A stretch of DNA of 64,000 nt from Flammula alnicola (taxonomy: Eukaryota > Basidiomycota > Agaricomycetes > Agaricales > Strophariaceae), in contig JADNRV010000135.1 of NCBI GenBank assembly GCA_015499995.1, positions 82,372 through 146,371 on the forward strand. Direction: 5' to 3'. The notes beneath the pieces were generated by a model. It saw only the letters and a list, made by a program, of their open reading frames with translations. It was not told the DNA's origin and searched no databases. A program made the translations under genes and the position numbers. Positions 13,714 through 23,480 of the stretch are shown one piece after another (the stretch's first letter is position 1; each line of letters begins with the position of its first letter).

Positions 13714-15173
13714 ATTGTTATTCGCATTAGCATTGGCATGGCCACTCCGCTGACCCTGGTGTTGATTCTGCTGATGGTGGGTGTGGTTGTGGCCGTGGTG
13801 GCCTTTCCGCGAGTGCGAGTGGGACTGCGACTGCGAGTGGGACTGCGACTGCGCACGGGCCCTGAGTGCGGCATCGGCGGCTGCTTGGAGCTCCTCGGGG
13901 GGGATTTGGACCCATTTCGATTTTGATTTCTCGTCTGTAGGTGGGTTGGTTGGTTAGCATATAGCATATATCGGGTGTGTGTGATGGGATGAGACGGGAA
14001 TAGAATGTGAAAGGAAAAAAGCGAAATTGGAGGTCGCATACATAAAAGAAAATAAAAGCAAGAAAACCATAACGAACGAAAGAAAAAGGACGCACTCTTC
14101 CTCGGCGGTGTACTCGGCTTCTCGACGCCTCCATTTCCTTTCTTTCCCTCTTTGTCCGAGTTGGTGTCTGCTGGCGGATCTGATAAAGGCACGTTGCTCG
14201 TGCTCGCCTGAGCACCTGATGGCAGTAGGGCAGATTTTCCGACTTCTGGCCAATTTTCGGGATCTGATAATCGGACCGGAGGTGATGCGGAGGTCGCGGC
14301 CGTAATGGGATTGCTAGTGGTAGTGGTATTGCTAGTGGCATTCGTAGAGGTAGAAGCAGTGGTACGCGCGACACGCCGCGGGTCGCGCACCACGAACGGG
14401 TCATGCTCTTTCGGTTTCGGTGGTGTAGGCGTTAGAGTCTCTGCTGGCGATGTCGGGTTGTTGATCTTTGTCAACTTGTTGTTGTTGGTATTATGATTTT
14501 GAGAGCCATTTAGCGCCTGGTCGAGCCCTGGGCGAAGGGTGGTAGAGGGCGATGACGTAGAAGCTGAGGGGTTTGGATGGGACGGAGAAGGCGAAATCGA
14601 AGTGGTGGACGGGGACGTGGATGGGGCGATGCGGCCGAGAGGTGCTGCTGTGGATGCGATTGCTGTGGAGGGTCTAGCTGTAGCTGTAGTTGGAGACGAT
14701 GTCTGACTAGGACTAGCGGAAGAAGCGGCGGCGGCGGCACGGGCGGCAGCCATCTTCTCTATTCTAAGGTTCCATACGTTGACCGCGGGCTTGGGCGGCG
14801 AAGTGTGGGCGGCGACTATAGAGAGCGCTTTGACCGCAAGCTGGGCAGGGGGTGTCTTAGGATGCTTTGTGTTGTTCTTGTTGGACGAGTCTATGGGGAC
14901 AGCAGCAGAGGGCACGGGCGACGAGGAGCGGGTCGCGAGTATGACAGACGAGTTTGGGGTGTCATCTACGCTGGCAGAGGAGGATATGGGGACAGAGGAG
15001 GACGCTGTGCTCGCTGAAGAGGATGAAGAGGACGTGGCTGGTTCTGATGGCGGGTTGATAGACTGGGAGACGATGTTTTGAGGGGGAGGGGCGGCGATGC
15101 TTGATTTTATGTTTTGGGCCTTCCTAGCTCGTTCTGCATACGACAGAGGCGGTTGCTGGGTAGTCGAGACCAT
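9689..15173 (-). CDS. La-motif RNA-binding protein (LARP1/SRO9 type), very low complexity
   Basis: Cytoplasmic RNA-binding protein of the LARP1/SRO9/SLF1 group, which binds mRNA and polysomes in yeast (family knowledge). The first exon starts at ATG 15171-15173 (MVSTTQQPPLSYAERARKA; an ATG three codons upstream is also possible) and contains the conserved VWNLRIEKMAAARAA and PENWPEV blocks. A second exon (13730-13925) carries KWVQIPPEELQAAADA. The middle (10312 to about 13400) is poly-Gln, poly-Ala, poly-His, Gly/Arg (RGG-like) and a Lys-Glu run. The La motif lies near the C terminus: FPLDPTRYYLLGQLEYYLS and NMAQDFFLRQ, then an intron (10226-10311), then MDARGWIPIPLIASFNRV. The protein ends in an acidic tail with its stop codon at 9689-9691. 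Frames switch between about 12480 and 13400, and I could not settle the exon structure there; indels in the repeats are possible. Confidence 0.85.
11764..11819 (-). repeat. Lys-Glu coding microsatellite
   Basis: A CTTCTC-unit hexanucleotide repeat of about nine copies on the plus strand is read on the minus strand as alternating Lys and Glu inside the La-motif protein. It stays in frame, because the unit is six bases long. It is a likely site of length polymorphism, and it makes the plus strand appear open as a long Phe-Ser run. Confidence 0.85.
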
Positions 15174-15262
15174 GGCACTCATCACAGTCCTCAATATCAA
15201 ACAGAGAGATGCAATTGTCCAACAAAATGAATCGCTAAACTTTCCCACGCCAATTCATATGA

Positions 15263-15909
15263 CTAATCTCTAATAATCCTGCGCGTCTCCTCCAGCGCCT
15301 TGCCCAGTAAATTCAGACCCCACCTCTCCTTCTGATTCAATGCATTCTTCTCTCCAAACCCAACTCCCCAGATCCTGTCCCGCGGACTCGCCTCCACGAT
15401 CGCCTTGTCCCCCGTAGCCAGCAACTTGTCCTTCAACTCCTCATTCTGCCTAAACTTGTGCAAATTGCCCTCCAGCACTATTCGCTCCCGCGCAGCCACC
15501 CACGTCTCATCGTCGAAATTGTGCACCTTGCGGCCGAGCGACTTGATGTGCGCCATCTCCGTCGACCCTGTCCGCGTCCCTCGAAGGATCTCACGTGCCA
15601 CCTCTGTGTCTTTGAACAGCAGCGCTTTTTGCACCATCATCCAGTGCTCGGCCGTGAGGAACGTCACCTCCTCTGCCTCCTCGCCTTCCTCCATGATTAT
15701 CTCTGCCTTGAACGGTGAGCGGTACCACTGTGATCCCCACCCACTGGTCCGTCTCAGCTGCATAGCAAAGCCTCCGCGAAACACTCCACTCACTGTGTTT
15801 CATTCACCTTCCAGAAAAACACATAATCATCCCTGTCGTGCATCTCCTTCGATTTTGATGGTGAGCGCTGGATGGAGAGTCCTATCTCATACATCAAAGG
15901 CACCCCCAT
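15263..15909 (-). CDS. NADAR-family protein (YbiA/DUF1768-like N-glycosidase)
   Basis: The NADAR fold includes the bacterial YbiA N-glycosidase, which acts on damaged riboflavin intermediates; other members act on ADP-ribose-type substrates (family knowledge). The sequence has two exons: 15808-15909, starting MGVPLMYEIGLSIQRS at ATG 15907-15909, and 15263-15757, joined over a 50-base intron whose splice joins FFWK to LRRTSGWGSQWYRSPF. Family blocks follow: TFLTAEHWMMVQKALLF, SLGRKVHNFDDETW, ERIVLEGNLHKFRQN, LLATGDKAIVEASPRDRIW and WGLNLLGKALEETR. The product is about 198 residues, a usual single-domain length. In-frame ATGs inside exon 1 (15892-15894, 15841-15843) are alternative starts. The stop codon is only 90 bases upstream of the La-motif gene's ATG on the same strand, so the two genes are tightly packed. 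No frame damage is seen. Confidence 0.92.
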
Positions 15910-16278
15910 TCTACTTATGCAAAATGCCGGTGACAACAATCTCATGTACACACGCGCGCACCCGAGGCAGAGTGACTCATTTCCGACTCATTTCAGCTTC
16001 CCTCCCAGCCGCCCGTCTTCACACACTGCCTCGACATATATGCGTGGGATGATGGAAATAGCGTTTGACATTCTTTCGATCAACACCCGCCAGTCCATCC
16101 GCGCCGTATCTATCGTCCGCAATTCCATGTTGCTCTACCCTCTGGCCTATTCTATATTCGAATGCCCCCCAACAGGTTCGGATCGCAGTTTGTCAGGTCC
16201 TGTAGTGCATATTTCAAGAATGGACTGACTCGGTGCGCTGAAACGATTTGAATGATTTATTGCCACCCGTAACCTGTA
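15910..16278. other. Intergenic, no gene seen
   Basis: This stretch is upstream of the NADAR gene and must hold its promoter. It ends with CCCGTAACCTGTACT (16266-16280), which recurs with one mismatch just beyond the far end of the neighbouring transposable element. Nothing else is recognisable. Confidence 0.5.
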
Positions 16279-17279
16279 CTTTACAGTCCCCCACCTGTCC
16301 ACATGGACTCCACGGACTCCATGGAATTCCATGGACTTTTTGTGGACTTTTAACTTAATGGCATTTTTCTTAGTTTTTGAAAAATTAGTCCACGAATGTC
16401 CATGGACAGTCCACAAAAGTCCACACAAAGTCCACACAAAGTCCATGCCCAGTCCACAGCATGAAATTAGCAGTAAATATCATGTCTGTGGACTTCTGTG
16501 GACTTTCTGTGGACTTTGGACTTAGAGTCAACTTAGAATTACATTCAAGTGGAAATACCAAAGTCCACAGACTCTCCATGGACTTCTGCGGACTCAGGAT
16601 TATAACCAAAACATTACAATCTAATAAATTGATGATATTGAAAAAAAACTATTAAAATACATGATATACACTACTGAGTTACACTACCAAGCTACACTAC
16701 TGTCAGGTCAGGTAAGTGTCGGGCCGGTTGTTGTGTAGGTGGTCGCGTTGCGGTTGGGTCTGTGGTCGGGTCCATCGTTGGGTCGTGAGCGGGTTGGTCG
16801 TGAGTGCTTGGGTCTGTGGTCGGGTTGGTCGTCGTGTCGCGGTCGGGTCCGTGGTTGGGTTGGGTCATGTTGTGGTCGGGGTGGTCGGGTCAGTCGGTGT
16901 CGTGGCGTGTCGGGTCGGTCGTTGCGTCGGTCGCCGCCGCGTGGTCAGGTGTCGTCGTGTCGGTCTCCTGTCGGGTCAGGTCGGGGGTCGCCTCGTCGTC
17001 ACCTCGTTGCGGCGTTGGTGGTCGCGTTAGTGGTCGCGGCCTCGTCGCTCGATTTGTCGGTCTCGGGTCGGGGGTCACCTCGTCGCGGCGTCGTTGCTCG
17101 GTTGTCGCGTCGTGGTCCGTCGTGGTCCGTCGTGGTCCATCGTGGTCATGTCGGCTGTGCGTTGTCGTTGCGTCGGTCGTTGCGTCGTCGTTGTGGCGAC
17201 CGCCGACCCGACGTCGCCGTCGCGTGCCCGTCATGGCGGTCGCATGGCGGTCGTGGTCGTGGTCGTGGTGGGGGATAAC

Positions 17280-17845
17280 CTGCGACGCTGCCGTCGGCGT
17301 CATTGGCAGTGCCCGGGGCACGTATCTACGAGGGACGCGATGGGGGGGGGGTTAGCCAGCGTTGCGTGACGTCGTTTACGACGTACCTTGCGGGCCTCCC
17401 ATTCCTGGGTCCCCCCTTCGTATGCAACACCCCCCCGCGGCGTGTTTTCGCCTGCCGCCTGCTCACCGTCGGTCGTCGATGCCCGCGAGGCATGGGGCCT
17501 GGTGGTTAGACCCGCCGGCGTCGGTGTGGTTGACGTGGCCCCTTCGCGTCCGCCGCTGTCGTTCTCACCGCCCACGCGACGTCAGAACGACTCGGGAGCA
17601 CGACGTTGTGCTCCCGTTGTCGTTGCCGTCGCCATGGCGGTCGTGGATGCGGCGGGCGGCCGTGTGCGACGCCGCCGTCGGCTTCGTTTTCTGTGCCCGG
17701 GGGCGTGTCGTAGCTGCGAGGGATGGGGTGCGGGTTAGGTGTCGTCGCGGGTGTCGTCGTTTACGACATACCGCGTGGGCCTCCCATTTCCTGGGTCCCC
17801 CCTTCGTAACCAACCCCCCGCGGCGTGTTTTCCCTCACGCGCCGC
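17280..17845 (+). repeat. Internal direct repeat, spacing about 385 bases
   Basis: The block at about 17282-17455 recurs, diverged, at about 17662-17840. Shared landmarks are GCCGTCGGC, TGTGCCCGGGG or its variant, GTCGTTTACGAC, GGGCCTCCCATT, CTGGGTCCCCCCTTCGTA and CCCCCGCGGCGTGTTTT, in the same order and spacing. The repeat lies inside the non-autonomous element and has no coding sense. A shorter tandem repeat (TCGTTGCGTGGTGCGCCGG, twice) follows at about 17882-17923. Confidence 0.75.
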
Positions 17846-18175
17846 GTCGTCGCGTCGTCCTGCTATCCGCGCTGTCGTCGTCGTTGCGTGGTGCGCCGGT
17901 CGTCGTTGCGTGGTGCGCCGGTGGTGACCGCCATCGCGGTCGTTGCCGCGGTCGTTGTCGTTGTCGTTGTCGCTGTCGTTGCCGCGGTCGTCGCGGTCGT
18001 CGTGGTCGCGGTTGTGCGGTGTCAGCGGGTGGTCCGCGTGATAGGGGATGGTGGTGGGAGGGAAGAAGGTGGTGACGTGGCAACGTTCGAGCCGCGTCAC
18101 CATCATTCGGTAACCGATTGCCGGTTTGCCGATGGTAATCGGTATATGTATAACCGAAATTATTATTTGGGAAAT

Positions 18176-18260
18176 GCGTGCTTGGCTCAGGTGGCTAGAG
18201 CGCGGCATTATTAATATTGCTGTAGGCACTCGTTCAATTCCTGACTATGGCATTTTATTT
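18176..18260 (+). repeat. tRNA-like (SINE-head or tRNA-pseudogene) segment
   Basis: TGGCTCAGGTGG (about 18183-18194) matches the RNA polymerase III A box, and GTTCAATTCCTG about 40 bases further matches a B box with one weak position. The acceptor stem and T stem do not pair, so this is not a working tRNA. It could be the head of a SINE or a decayed tRNA gene carried by the surrounding element. Confidence 0.4.
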
Positions 18261-18517
18261 TTTGTGACTATTATTATTAATATAGTAAAGCCAAGTCCAC
18301 AAAATCCACGGCATTGTCCACGGATAGTCCATGGAGTCCACACTCAAAATGGACACTGTGTGGACTTTTCGTGGACTGTGCGTGGACTAAAATTTGCAAT
18401 TTGGCAGGTGTTTTCACTAAAATCAAACCTGAAAAAAAATTGTAAAAAGTCCACGGATTGTCCATGGAATCCGTGGAGTCCATGGAGTCCACGTGGAACA
18501 GGTGGGGGAGTGTAAAG

Positions 18518-18929
18518 ACCTCCCCGTAACTTGTACTATATAGCTTACAAGATCAATAAACGAACTGGTTGACCGTACGCCGAACTGTCAAAAAGGTTCA
18601 GTTTACATGGCTCTAACCTTGGCCTACACATACTAGATCGCGCAAGACTGGGTCTGTCAAACCCAATTGAGCGTTAGATCATGACCTGTACAAGTGCTAT
18701 CACTTACATTACATGGTTTATAACCAAGTGCAGAGAAGGAGTGATATGAGGAGGCTCGCCTTGGGTTGTTATTTTATGTATATAGAAGATGCCCTGAAGC
18801 GACTCAAATTCCAGATCTTGTATCTTTCCCGAGCCACCGAGCGGTGGTTGGTTTTCTTTTCTATACAAGTACGCTGTCATCAGCTTTGAATTTCGGGTGG
18901 GTTAACGTCGACTCGGAGGTCTACGTACA
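18518..18929. other. Intergenic, no gene seen
   Basis: About 400 bases lie between the right end of the non-autonomous element and the start of the duplicated GTPase segment. I see no ORF of note and no RNA gene. Confidence 0.5.
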
Positions 18930-20785
18930 TAAGTAGGGTATAGAAATTTCCAGGAAATACTGGCAGGAACCTTGTTTGACTGTCAACGATGCCACGCTTG
19001 CAGAACAGGCGCCCAAGCGAAGCCTCCGTCGGTCACGGGGGACATATCCATATTTGTCAGGTCCAAAATCGACCTTCGAAGTTCGGAACTGCCACGGTAA
19101 TACTTTGCATAATAGCCAAGTATATGAGATTCTTCTCATATTGTCGATGACGAGAGCCTGGTTTACGAGAGTATTATCATTTACCAGGACTTTGAAAAAA
19201 AAATTTCATTACCTTTGCCATTCCTCCACGACGAATAATCGTCTGACACCCAAATTATCAGGGAAGATCAGATATTTCTTGTTCTATGTGATTGTGTATT
19301 TTATTTTAAGAATAGGGCACAATGGAACCTTCCTGGACCCCAAAGAGGTGTAATATCCGGGAGTTTGAAATTTTTGATGTAGAAGAATCAGTGAGGCTGT
19401 CTCTCTTTTAAAAAATTGACATTCATAAGCAGTACATAGAATTCTATTAATTGAAGCTAATAAGTGTTACGGCGCATCCTGCTGTTGTTATTGTGGGAGT
19501 CCGCTACGTTTGTGTAGTATCTGTTATGGGATACATTGATGAAGGTGCAGCCGTGGAATGTCTGATTCGGTCTTGGGTGGGAGTACAGGGCACGGCGTCG
19601 CGGCATCTGCAGAATATGTCTTATCATGGGCAGTGTAGTAAATCCCATGAATGCAATCCAAAGCAGATTCAGACAAAGTATTGGAATGTACATGCTTGTG
19701 CGCCAATCAACGGCCGTTTCGATGATGTCGGTCGGGGTCCTGCCAGTGAACGTGTCGTTAAATCGTGGGGTGTTGATGAGGATAACATTCCAGTGGGTCC
19801 CATTGTGCGACGACAGATGCAAGTAAATGCCTGTTGCCATTTTGATGAACTATGGATGCCATTGTTAGTATAGGAATTGCCGTTGTCTATCCTTCAACTC
19901 ACTGTGGTCTTTGCACAGTCATTTGGCCCCAGCAGCAGAATGAGAATGTTGTTTGCCTTCACCTCTTCTGGTGTCACCATTTTTGTAGATGAAAGGTTTT
20001 GGGAACAGGATAAAGTAGTGTTTGTAGAGTGAGATGTATTCACCGCTGGGAGTTAATGTATCTGTGCTTGAGATGCATGTAACTCGGTGAATTGGTTGTT
20101 GGATTGAAGGTTTTGGGGTTTTGGAAGTTGGTGTATAGATCAGAGGCAAAGGTCTGTGTGGGGAGATTACTTATACATAGTAGAACTACAGTAGAGTCAC
20201 ATAGTATACATGCAATGCTTTTTTAATGTGGACTAACATGAGGCTTCAATATTAATATTTCAATGCTTCAGACTTCGAATTCTATCCTATTACAAATGTG
20301 ATGGTCACTTTCATATTAATAACCACCTAGCTGCTTTGTGGTTCCTCCTTTCCTTTTTCTTGACAAGGACCGCCTCCAGGCAATAGAATTTTTTAATTGA
20401 TACCCGAAACACCCTTCTGGAATGTTCACGTAAGTTTCTGTTTTCCCAGACATGCTCCTGGGTTTTTGAGTCACCTGCAACTCGGATATAACAGACAGTG
20501 TTATATTCAATTCCCTGTACCATCAAGTCATTTGAAAATTTACGTTGGGTGAACATTTGAGCAGAGATGTAATGCCCACGCACGACATGGTCCTCATCAG
20601 ACATCTGCATCAGAGCTCGAAATATCACACCAAGCTAATTTTAGTTTTTTTCGGGATGTGAGTTATGAGCTCGACATTCAATGTTCAGTCTCCAGCTGAG
20701 TACTTCTCCTCGCCAAGTGAAATATCAGTTCTGACTGCCAGTTTGCCGAGCGAGTCCTGAGGATGTGATCCTGAGTGATTGCCCA
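18930..20785 (-). repeat. Inverted segmental duplication, arm B
   Basis: Read on the minus strand, this stretch matches 42285-44935 in order. Matching landmarks are GCATTACATCTCTGCTCAAA versus GAATTACATCTCTGCTCAAA; the gene start; the GTPase first exons; the C-terminal tail exon; and a downstream block around TTCGAAGTTCGGAACT and GGCGCCCAAGCG. Arm B is about 0.8 kb shorter, mainly because the middle of the GTPase gene is missing. Outer limits are approximate. Confidence 0.85.
19457..19980 (-). pseudogene. Broken copy of the P-loop GTPase
   Basis: This is a paralogue of the gene at 43249-44498. It starts at ATG 19978-19980 with MVTPEEVKANNILILLLG. The Walker A loop reads GPNDCAKTT, so the glycine before the catalytic lysine is alanine. 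After an intron come MATGIYLHLSS and a Walker B-like block ILINTPRFNDTF. The body of the domain, about 220 residues in the intact copy, is gone. The frame then runs into the family's C-terminal tail (SHNRYYTNVADSHNNNSR). Loss of the core and the damaged P-loop make it a non-functional copy. Confidence 0.8.
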
Positions 20786-20836
20786 TCCGGGGATCCTCGA
20801 TCAAGCTAATAGTGTGGCGCAATATCAGCGTCTCTC

Positions 20837-21370
20837 CGCCGCAGTAGTTAAATGCTCCGACTCAGACCACGCAAGAAAAACGTGTTCGAGTGCTATTACT
20901 GTGAATCTTCTTGGTTCTTTCTCTATCAATATCAGCATCGCCCTCCACTTATACACCCTATCCACATCAAGTTCGTTCTCACCTTACCAATGTCTACCGA
21001 TGTTTGCCCTTAGCATCCACGTCCTCTTGCTTTGCACACTGTTTGACGTTTCTGTTCTGTATCTTACCTGCTCCATGTTCTCTAGTTCCAGCACGGCCTG
21101 GCCTCTCTATTCTATTGGAGATTGGAAAAGCAGTCAGACTCCCATAGTTCAGTCACTATTTTGGAATCTGAGCCCTTATCTGCTTGGTCTGCATCATATT
21201 GCCCTCACGAATCGTCGTTCTTCCCATATTCGAGTCAGCCGGTTGCGGTTGCGTCACTGTTGGGCGACTAAGGAAGAACCAACCAGATTCACAGTAATAC
21301 CACTCGAACACGTTTTTCTCGCGTGGTTCGATTCAGAGCATGTAACTACTGCGGCGCCACCGCCGCGGAG
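20837..21370. mobile_element. MITE, about 530 bases, with 80-base terminal inverted repeats
   Basis: The segment from about 20837 (CCGCCGCAGTAGTTAAATGC, then ACCACGCAAGAAAAACGTGT and GATTCTTCTTGGTTC) is matched, inverted, by 21271-21370 (GGAAGAACCAACCAGATTCA, ACACGTTTTTCTCGCGTGGT and GCATGTAACTACTGCGGCG). The 350-base centre has no transposase. The ends resemble hAT-type termini (CAGTAGTTA), but no clean 8-base target duplication is visible. It starts about 50 bases from the end of duplication arm B. Confidence 0.8.
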
Positions 21371-22079
21371 ATTTTCACTGGGGCACAAGTCGCAATCAAC
21401 CTTGAGGCCTGAGGAATAGATGCTAGCTGGCTAGGTCCAAATATGTATCTTGGCTGTCAGAGTGTCCGGGGCACGTCACATCACACGGTTACCCGCCTGG
21501 GTTTGGGCGCGTGGCGTGACCTTATGTCACGCAAGGTTTAAGTCCCAAAAGTTCATTTTTAGTTGTCACGCAGTGTCACGCATTGTAACCCCCTTAACGG
21601 TCAGGGGGTGTGACAACGGGTTTCTATAAGAACGAGAATGTTTGTAACAGATGCTATAGCAAGCAGCCGGACCGGTATAACACCCGTTAAGGCAAATGAC
21701 CACCGTTGCAACGGTGTTGAGCCGGCAGGCGGTGGTGCCGATCCAGCTGGCCTACATAGAGTATACTGCATAGATAGATGGCCAATACCAGGCTAAATAC
21801 AAATCTTCCACTTGATTTGAGAGAGCTACGGCGACGGAACCAGATCTGGGTGAGATTTGTAGGCAAATGCACGGGTAACCCTCGGGTGCCCCGAGGCATA
21901 CCTTGGGCCGCATACCCGTACCCTTACCCGTCAAAACCCATACCCACATACCCATGGGTTGAACCACCACGGGTGCATGGGTAACAGGTATGCGACGGGT
22001 TTTACTGCAAGTTGGCTAAATGAAATGATAACAACATTATATATAAAAAAGCTACAATACAATGTGATCCCAGCCCTCC
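21371..22079. other. Repeat-rich intergenic DNA
   Basis: There is no gene. 21470-21700 contains repeated TGTCACGC-type motifs and 21870-21990 contains several ACCCGTACCC/ACCCATACCC and GGGTAAC motifs in both orientations, probably the remains of small DNA transposons. The intact RNA14 frame stops at the right edge of this stretch, so these repeats may mark the break that truncated it. Confidence 0.45.
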
Positions 22080-23480
22080 TCGAGTTCTTCTTCATCCTCT
22101 CCCTCCACATCTGGCAATCTCGCTGCAGCTCTGTCGTCTTTTTCGGCCTCTCGTCCGACGCTTGTGTGTTGAAAGAGGAGTTATTCGACCCAGGCTCGCC
22201 TCCAGACATATTGGCAGGTGCGTTGCCGTTGCCGGCATTGTTATTTTGCCCTGGGACATTTGAGGAAAAGGATGTGTTAGCGGAATTTGTTGTCTGTTGG
22301 AGGGTCTCGAGGTTTGCTCATAGGATGCCGAGGAATTTTTCGTACGTGGTGTGCACGTCGGCGAAATCTTTTTTTTATTTGCATGGCTTCGGCGTAGGCA
22401 AATGTTAAGAGGAAACTGGAGGTATGATCAAGTAAGAATCACGAAAGGGAAGAGGAAATGAGGGCGTAAAGTTACGATAAGCACACATGGAATGAAAGAA
22501 AGAGCAATCTCATACCAAATTTCAGTGTAATATCTCATTCGAATCACGGCCTTCCTATACACTCCTTGTATCCTTGTGATTAGCGTAGCCTTGTCCTTGT
22601 CCTCAATCTCTAACGGATTGCTCTCTTCCCACTTCAAGTAGGCTTTCCATTTTCCTACGAGAGCCCGCTCGGACGCATCGAATTTGGGCAGCGACGGGAG
22701 GAAGAGTTCTTGCGAGTTTGAAGCGTAAAGCGGGGTGACGTGGTTGATGAGTTGGCGGAGGACGGTGCGGGCCTGCATGTGTGCCGGAGAGAGGTCCGCC
22801 ATGAACTTTTTGGCGGTGATTTTGTTTAGATTGGTTTCGAAGGTCTCGAGTTCTTGCCATAAACGCTCAACGTTGTCCAACGGGATCTGTACAGCGCGGT
22901 GGTAGACTTTGCGTAACGCGTCCATTTTTGCTGTTCTTCCCATGTCGTTGTAGCCTATAAGCATTCGTTAGAGGATGGAAAATAGAGGTGTGCCACTGAC
23001 GTACCTGGCCACTCTTAAGGAATTGGATATAGTCGCCCCAGATCTGCCCGCTGTCCTTATCCTGCCCGACGTGATTCAAGGCGAACTCGTACGACATCCG
23101 GACATCATCTCGCTGAGTAGATTCGACATTGATATGTCTACGTGTTCGTGTTAGATAAAGGGCGAGACTATAAATTCGGTTCGGCGTACCGCACCTAATT
23201 CAGGTAGTAAATCCAAAGTTCAACACACGGAGATCGAATCAAAAACTTCTTGAAGAGATCCGTGGCACGCTCAAATGTAGACGGATCCATTCACGAAATG
23301 GCTGATATATTGAATTTGCGTCATAGCCTGAGAGAGATAGATGCATATCACTTTGTTAAGGACGACGAAACGACAATGGAAAACCACCAAAAGCGGAGGC
23401 GACAACACGACATACGTTATTCGGGTATTGCTTCAACAGGGCGTCATACGTCGCGCTAATTTTTTCAATGTCCCCTGATG
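22080..23480 (-). pseudogene. RNA14: RNA14/CstF-77 fragment, disrupted
   Basis: RNA14 (CstF-77) is the HAT-repeat scaffold of the mRNA 3'-end cleavage factor. Read from 23480 downwards the minus strand gives ISATYDALLKQYPNN, DPSTFERATDLFKKFLIRSP, SYEFALNHVGQDKDSGQIWG, MDALRKVYHRAVQIPLDNVE, TAKKFMADLSPAHMQARTVL and later LLTFAYAEA. Introns are still present between these blocks, so this is a DNA-level copy. Damage is clear: one A is missing before the MDALRK block (near 22928), a HAT segment is deleted between about 22420 and 22500, an extra A shifts the frame near 22372, and a TGA replaces an expected Arg codon in EKFLGIL-ANLETLQ (near 22325). The C-terminal half of the protein is absent. The start codon is also uncertain. 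It cannot encode working RNA14; a complete gene is expected elsewhere in the genome. Confidence 0.82.

Larger units (their letters stand above)
16279..18517. mobile_element. Non-autonomous DNA transposon with GTCCAC-rich ends
   Basis: The two ends are inverted copies of each other. The left end starts CTTTACAGTCCCCCACCTGT followed by CCACATGGACTCCA; the right end, read on the minus strand, starts CTTTACACTCCCCCACCTGT followed by TCCACGTGGACTCCA. Inside each end (16296-16600 and 18294-18505) the 6-mer GTCCAC or its complement recurs many times in both orientations, as expected of subterminal transposase-binding sites. The 2.2 kb body has no transposase: it is a G/T-rich, A-poor core with an internal duplication and a tRNA-like segment. 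An imperfect 15-base direct repeat (16266-16280 and 18523-18537) flanks it, but it is not a clean target duplication, so the superfamily is unassigned. Confidence 0.8.

Noticed and set aside
15263..15909. Recent bacterial origin of the NADAR gene
   Set aside because: It has a standard short spliceosomal intron and the composition of its neighbours, and the family is widespread in fungi.
16716..18083. Many long overlapping open frames on both strands in the GC-rich core
   Set aside because: The sequence is nearly free of A on the plus strand, so stop codons are rare by composition; the translations are Arg/Val/Ser-rich noise and the region lies inside a transposable element.
18181..18255. Functional tRNA gene
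   Set aside because: The promoter boxes fit, but the acceptor and T stems do not pair and no sensible anticodon arm forms.
20775..21419. A 214-residue plus-strand open frame
   Set aside because: It spans the MITE and both of its inverted repeats, with no coding features.
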